A stretch of 64,000 nucleotides of DNA, taken from positions 79,264,001 to 79,328,000 of the forward strand of contig CM066734.1 in assembly GCA_033961575.1 (NCBI GenBank), in the 5' to 3' direction. Position numbers and translations under genes: made by a program. Shown here in pieces: positions 59,107-64,000 of the stretch (position 1 is the stretch's first letter; the number at the start of each line of letters is the position of its first letter). This stretch comes from Aselliscus stoliczkanus. Its lineage: Eukaryota; Chordata; Mammalia; Chiroptera; Hipposideridae. Below the pieces are notes generated by a model. That model made no database searches. It was not told where the DNA came from and was given only the letters and a program-made list of their open reading frames with translations.

Positions 59107-60735
59107 CTTATGACACAAAAGAACTCTATTCTAAGAAGATAAAATGAATTCATTAATAATAATAATTTTGAAAAGCAAGCATCTTAAAGAAGGAAAAGAA
59201 CAAAGCCTAGCTTTCAGGGAAATTTTTAAAATCCATCATCAAAGATGTGAGGTTCATCTCTTAAAATATAAACCAAGTCAAGTGCTCCCAACCTGTGTTA
59301 GAAAACAAAACAAACATTTTGAGAAGAATTAGTTCATATAGTCATTAGAGCTCTTGAAGGACAAGGTATATTACTATAAATAAATTTATTGAACCTCTTG
59401 TTATGGCAGATGTTACATAAAATTATCTCCAATCTGTTAGCATTTAAAGGTAACTAAGTTCACAGCCTAAAGATTTGAGGCTAAGGAAAGGCCATCTCAA
59501 GAGAGCAAGAAAACATGAGAGGCTAGTTTGGTGAAGGGTACTGGCCATTGTAAGATAGACTAAAATACAAAAGTTATGTAACATATAGGTTGTATTTTTC
59601 TTCTCTTTCCAGGGATTTGGACAAGAAATAAGTTTTGGAAACTTTCACATTAAAGATGTTTCCTCTTGTACTTATTTATATTTTAGTACAGATACCAGTT
59701 TTTGCTTTACATTTCATGAAACATTAATGTGCTCCACCATTTTTAATCACTTTGAACTGTCTTTTGTGAGAATTATCAGTATAGCATCATTTATACATTA
59801 ATGCAATCAGTCTCAGAAAATATATTGATGTGAACTTTTATTTTAGTTATAGATTATAGATTGAAAACTACAATAAACTTAAACTCCCACTTCAATACAA
59901 CTTCACTCTAGAGTATAACTTGTTATAAGTTACAATATTATGTCCATCACACAACTGATTTCATCATATGAAATTTTTGCTATGAAATATTTATCAGAAT
60001 AAGTTATTTAACATATATAATAAAAAAGACACTTTTAAAGGTATTTGGCAGTAAGACTGGTAAAATGTCTCCCAACAATAAAGGAATGAGCCAATAATTA
60101 TATAATACATCTGGGAATGAGAAACACTACAGAGGAAAATAAGGCCAGAAAAGAGTGAAGTGTTACTGCCATATCATATAATATGATTAAGAAGGTCCAA
60201 GTAATAAGATAACATGTAAGCAGAGACCTGAAAGAAGTCTGGGGAAAATCATGTGGAAATCTAGAGAAGGTGTATTTCAGGCAAAGAAGCTCTAAGTCTG
60301 GAGGCCAAGGTAGCTTGAGAAGAGAAAGTTAGAAAAAACGTTAGAAATGAGAACAGAAAGGGAACTGGGAAAGGTGATGGTGTTTGTATCTTGTAGGCAT
60401 TGTAGGTCAAATAAGGATTTGGATTTAACTCTGAATGAATTGGTGTTTTAGCAGAGTAATGATATTCTGCTCAGACTTATATTTTAGAAGGATCACCTTA
60501 GCTGTTTTGTGAAGCAGCTTGTGAAGGGATGTATTCTGGCAAACCAATCAGATTATTCCAATAATTCTGTTGGGGTATGGTGTTTTTATTGAACCCAGGT
60601 AATACTGATTTATAAATTGAAGCCAATAATATTACTGGATGATTTCCTGTGAGGCATTGTGAATAGAGGCAAGAATATGAGGATTTGTGACTTTTTAGTA
60701 GGATAATTCCAGAGCAGCAGCTACCTCTCATCCAG
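58820..60735. other. Unassigned sequence; possible ancient repeat near 60,180-60,480
   Basis: Most of this stretch shows nothing. From about 60,205 the text AGCAGAGACCTGAAAGAAGTCTGGGG, then GCATTGTAGGTCAAATAAGGATTTGGATTTAACTCTGAATGAATTGG, and TTTAGAAGGATCACCTTAGCTG, reads like a well-known ancient mammalian interspersed repeat whose name I cannot give with confidence. Confidence 0.4.
59077..59102. repeat. (CA)13 microsatellite
   Basis: Pure CA run. Confidence 0.96.
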
Positions 60736-61241
60736 AGCTACTGGTCCCTGCAGATAAACCTAAGATTGCATTTCAATGAGCCGATGGGGGATTCTGATGC
60801 AGCTGAGCCCACCCAAAGAGACACAAGAAACATCATACCCAGAGGCCAACTTTATATAAAACCAGATCATTTCCGGGTTTGACATACAAGAGTAACACCC
60901 AAAGGGAAGTCTCTACAGGCACAAGACCCCAAATGGGCCAAGCCTCATCAGAGGGGTCAACCCTCACAAGCAGCTCATAAATTGTGGACAAAGCTAATCC
61001 TCACAGCTAGTCAGCCAGGGAGTCAATCCCACCTGCTGACAAGCCAAAAATAATCAAAGCTCAACTTCAACAGGAGAAGACACACAACACAAAGAACACC
61101 TCAGGTGCACAAACACAGAAGAATAGGGAGACTGAGTAATTCAAATATAAAGGGCACACACTGTATAAGCTCACCCAGAAAAGAATGAGATACATAGGGA
61201 TCTACCTGTTACATCGAAGCAAGAACAAAGAGTAAACCAGA

Positions 61242-62260
61242 ATGGGGAGACAAAGAAACATAACACAAACAAAAGAACAGAAGAAACCTCCTGAATCAGT
61301 GGAACTAGAGGAAATAGAGATAAACAACATATCAGAGACAGAGTTCAGAACACTGATTATTAGAATGTTCAAGGAAATTAATGTGAATATAAAGAAGGAT
61401 AGAGAAATCATGAAAAGCAACCAGCTAGAACTTAAGAACATAATTACTGAATTAAATAACAAACTTGATGGAATTACTAGCAGATTGGATGAAGCAGAGA
61501 ATCCAATCAGTGACATAGAAGACAAGATAGCAGAGATCACCCAAGCAGAACAACAAAAGGAAAAAATAATGAAACACATTGAAAACAGTTTAAGAGAGCT
61601 GGGCGACAACATCAAACGCAACAACTTCGGATCATTGGAATACCAGAAGGTGAAGAAAGGGAGCAAGGGATCGAGAACATATTTGAAGTAATAATGTCTG
61701 AAAACTTCCCTAACCTGGCAAGGAACATTGAAATAGAAGCCCAGGAAGTGCAGAGAGTTCCAACCAAGATAATCCCAACAGGCTCACAGCAAGGCACATT
61801 ATAGTGAAAATGACAAGGGTTAAGGACAAAGACAGAATGCTGAAAGCAACAAGGGAAAGGCAGCAAGTTACTTACAAGGGCACCCCCATAAGATTATCAG
61901 CCGACTTTTTTATGTAAACTTTGCAGGCCAGAAGGGAGTGGCAGGAGGTTTTCAAAGTGATGAAAAATAAAGGCCTACAACCCAGATTGCTGTATCCAGC
62001 AAGGTTATCTTTTAAAATTGAAGGAGAGGGCCGGCCGAGTGGCACAGTGGATAAGAGCTGGCTTGGGAGGCCAGTGGCCCCGGTTTGGATCCCACATATG
62101 AGGGTCAGTGACACTGCCCTCAAAAAAAAAAAAAAACTGAAGGAGAGATAAAGAGCTTCTCAGAAAAGAATAAGTTAAGGGAATTCATTACCACCAAGCT
62201 AGCTTTGCAAGAAATTTTAAAAGAGCTTCCTTCTTTAAGTAGAAGAAAAAAACAACCTAA
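61242..62260 (+). pseudogene. L1 ORF1 (RNA-binding chaperone), broken
   Basis: The first 130 or so codons are open: MGRQRNITQTKEQKKPPESV, then a long heptad-rich coiled coil with LNNKLDGITSRLDEAENPIS and ISDIEDKIAEITQAEQQKEK, and then the NIKRNN start of the RNA-binding region. A frameshift near 61,620 moves the continuation to another frame, with GIPEGEEREQG and ENFPNLARNIE. A second shift near 61,798 leads to KDRMLKATRERQQVTYKGTP, and TLQARREWQEVFKVM and LYPARLSFKIEGE follow. The SINE at 62,029-62,137 then cuts the C-terminal domain. Functional ORF1p forms trimers that coat L1 RNA; this copy cannot. Confidence 0.92.
62029..62137 (+). mobile_element. tRNA-derived SINE nested in L1 ORF1
   Basis: The head is GGCCGGCCGAGTGGCACAG, followed by GGATAAGAGCTGGCTTGGGAGGCCAG, a near-consensus B box (GGTTTGGATCC), the near-palindrome and a pure A tail. 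The duplication TGAAGGAGAG lies at 62,019-62,028 and 62,138-62,147. The low divergence of flanks and tail suggests a fairly recent insertion. Confidence 0.95.
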
Positions 62261-62290
62261 CTAAGGAAGACTAGGAACACAAATAACAAA

Positions 62291-64000
62291 ATGGCAATAA
62301 ATATGCACCTATCAATAATCAGATTAAATGTCATGGTTTAAATGCTCCAATCAAAAGACATAGTGTGGCTGAATGGATAAGAAAGCAAGACCCCTGCATA
62401 TGCTGTATACGAGAGACTCACATCAGATCAAAAGACATATACAGGCTGAAGGTAAAGGGATGGAGTAAAATATTTCATGCAAATAGAACTGACAGAAAAA
62501 GCTGGAGTAGTGATACTTATATCAGATAAAACGGACTTTAAATGGAAGAATACAATAAAAGAAAAAGAAGGACACTTCATAATAATAAAGGGATCGATCC
62601 AACAAGAGGACATAACCCTAGTAAATATCTATGCACCTAACATAGGAGCTCCTAAATATATAAAAGAGATATTGTCAAACATAAAGATGGAGATCAACAG
62701 TAACACCATCATACTAGGGGAATTGAACACCTCGCTCTCACCAATGGACAGATACCCCAGACAGAAAATCAATGCAGAAACAGCGACCTTAAATGACACA
62801 TTAGACTAGCTGGATTTAACTGATATTTTCAGGGCAAAGCTACAGAATATACATTCTTCTCAAGGCACATGGAGCATTTTCCAAGATAGACCACATGTTA
62901 GGCCACAAAACAAGTTTCAATAAATGTAAGAAGATTGAAATCATTTCAAGCGTCTTCTCTGACCACAATGCTATGAAACTAGAAATCAATTATAAGAAGA
63001 AATCCAGAAAGCTGACAAATACATGGAGGCTAAACAACATGCTACTAAATAGCAAGTGGGTCACAAATGAGATCAAGGAGGAAATCAAAAGGTACCTGGA
63101 GACAAATGAAAATGAAAACACTATGACCCAAAATCTCTGGGATGGAGCAAAAGCAGTCCTAAGAGAGAAGTTCATAACAGGGCAGGCCTACCTAAGGAAG
63201 GAAGAAAAATCTCAAATCAACAGGTTATCCTTACACTTCAGGGAACAGGATAAAGAACAGCAAAAGAAGCCCAAAGGGAGTACGACGAAGGGGATAATAA
63301 AGGCCAGAGAGGAAATAAATGATATGGAGAACAGAAAAACAATACAAAAGATCAGCAAAACCAAGAGCTGTTTTTTTAAGATAAACAGAATTGACAAGCC
63401 TCTAGCCAGGCTCATTAAAAAAAAAAAAAGGACAGAAAACTCAAATTAGTAAAATCAGAAATGAATGAGGTGAAGTGACTACAGACACCACAGAAATACA
63501 AAAAAAAAATTAAGAAATTATGAACAACTAACTATATGCCAACAAATTTGACAATCTGGAAGAAATGGATAATTTTCTAGAAACATACAACCTTCCAAAG
63601 CTAACTTGAGAAGAAATGGAAAATCTAAATAGACTGATTACTACCAAGGAAACTGAATCACTAATCGACAAGATCCCAACAAACAAAACTCCTGGGCCAA
63701 ACAGCTTCACAAGTGAATTTTTACCAAATATTCACAAAAGGACTATCACCTATTCTTCTCAAACTGTTCCAAAAAATCCAGGAGGGAAGGCTCCCAAATT
63801 CTTTCTATGAAGCCACTATCAACCTGATTCCAAAACCAGATAAAGACAGCACAAAAAAACAAAAACTACAGGCCAATATCACTGATGAATATAGACGCAA
63901 AAATTCTCAATAAAATATTAGCAAACAGAATTCAGCAATATATTAAGAAGATCATACATCATGACCAGGTGGGTTTCATCCCTGATACACAAGGCTGGTT
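62291..64000 (+). pseudogene. L1 ORF2 (endonuclease-reverse transcriptase), broken and partial
   Basis: Frames in order: an endonuclease start with RLNV (62,320s, shifted by a one-base loss in the conserved NVNG-like motif), then CCIRETHIRSKDIYRLKVKG, KAGVVILISDKTDFKWK and NIYAPNIGAPKYIKEIL. Then comes ILGELNTSLSPMDRYPRQ, where the usual GDFNT-type catalytic aspartate reads E, then [19 protein letters not shown] and [16 protein letters not shown], which keep the C-terminal SDH. A 184-codon open stretch (62,895-63,449) covers the linker. [34 protein letters not shown] and [17 protein letters not shown] start the reverse transcriptase. Multiple stops and shifts; the remainder is outside. Confidence 0.93.

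Larger units (their letters stand above)
60735..64000 (+). mobile_element. LINE-1, plus strand, 5' leader through reverse transcriptase start; runs off the window
   Basis: A leader of about 500 bp precedes ORF1 at 61,242. ORF1 remnants extend to about 62,260, with ORF2 from about 62,291 to the right edge. The endonuclease and the beginning of the reverse transcriptase are clearly readable but cut by frameshifts and stops. The last readable block is [14 protein letters not shown] at the edge, still upstream of the catalytic reverse-transcriptase motif, which lies outside. Divergence is modest, so this is one of the younger L1s in the window. A short SINE has inserted in ORF1. Confidence 0.93.

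Noticed and set aside
61202..61666. 154-codon minus-strand open frame rich in Ser and Phe
   Set aside because: It is the antisense shadow of the L1 ORF1 coiled coil at 61,242-61,691.

Overview
The window is vertebrate nuclear DNA, almost certainly from a placental mammal. It is AT-rich and intronic or intergenic in character. It is packed with decayed LINE-1 (L1) copies, tRNA-derived SINEs with A-tails, ancient MIR fragments, mariner DNA transposons and microsatellites. I find no cellular protein-coding exon, rRNA, functional tRNA gene, CRISPR array or prokaryote-like operon. The dominant SINE begins GGGCCGGCCGAGTGGC and carries an RNA polymerase III A box and B box. From memory this head, plus a second tRNA SINE and several mariners, points to a bat, perhaps of the horseshoe/leaf-nosed group. 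That assignment is inference and needs a database search. Layout: 1-9.6 kb is mostly unassigned AT-rich sequence with three short SINEs (2.7, 3.3, 7.5 kb) and the first 450-bp composite SINE (7.7-8.2 kb). From 9.63 to 13.5 kb lies a minus-strand L1 that keeps a GC-rich 5' UTR and ORF1 but has lost most of ORF2. At 14.16-14.39 kb there is a small retrocopy of an mRNA 3' end. From 15.7 to 27.5 kb there are a (TA)30 tract, several SINEs, two further composite SINEs and old minus-strand L1 pieces. From 28.0 to 33.3 kb there are L1 3' UTR fragments, a 5'-inverted (twin-primed) L1 and old L1/HAL1-like sequence. From 38.7 to 41.8 kb lies the most intricate nest: a 79-bp mariner-type MITE split by a SINE, then a second twin-primed L1 carrying a full-length 1,291-bp mariner at its inversion junction. 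From 43.8 to 44.2 kb is the fourth composite SINE. From 50.0 to 52.2 kb is a minus-strand L1 interrupted by an internally deleted mariner of a different family. MIR fragments are scattered from 27.6 kb and from 42.9 to 58.3 kb. A short palindromic MITE is at 57.5-57.7 kb. From about 60.7 kb to the right edge runs a plus-strand L1 with a recognisable 5' leader, ORF1 coiled coil, endonuclease and start of the reverse transcriptase; it continues beyond the window. The elements relate to each other as donors and passengers. L1 machinery explains the A-tails and target-site duplications of the SINEs and of the small retrocopy. A mariner like that at 40,057 shares termini with the MITE at 38,715 and could have mobilised its relatives. 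The composite SINE is the closest thing to an undescribed entity: a tRNA SINE head, a near-palindrome, four 20-bp tandem units and an AATAAA-bearing tail that moved as one unit, as shown by target-site duplications of 12 and 17 bp. No new gene system is supported by the sequence.
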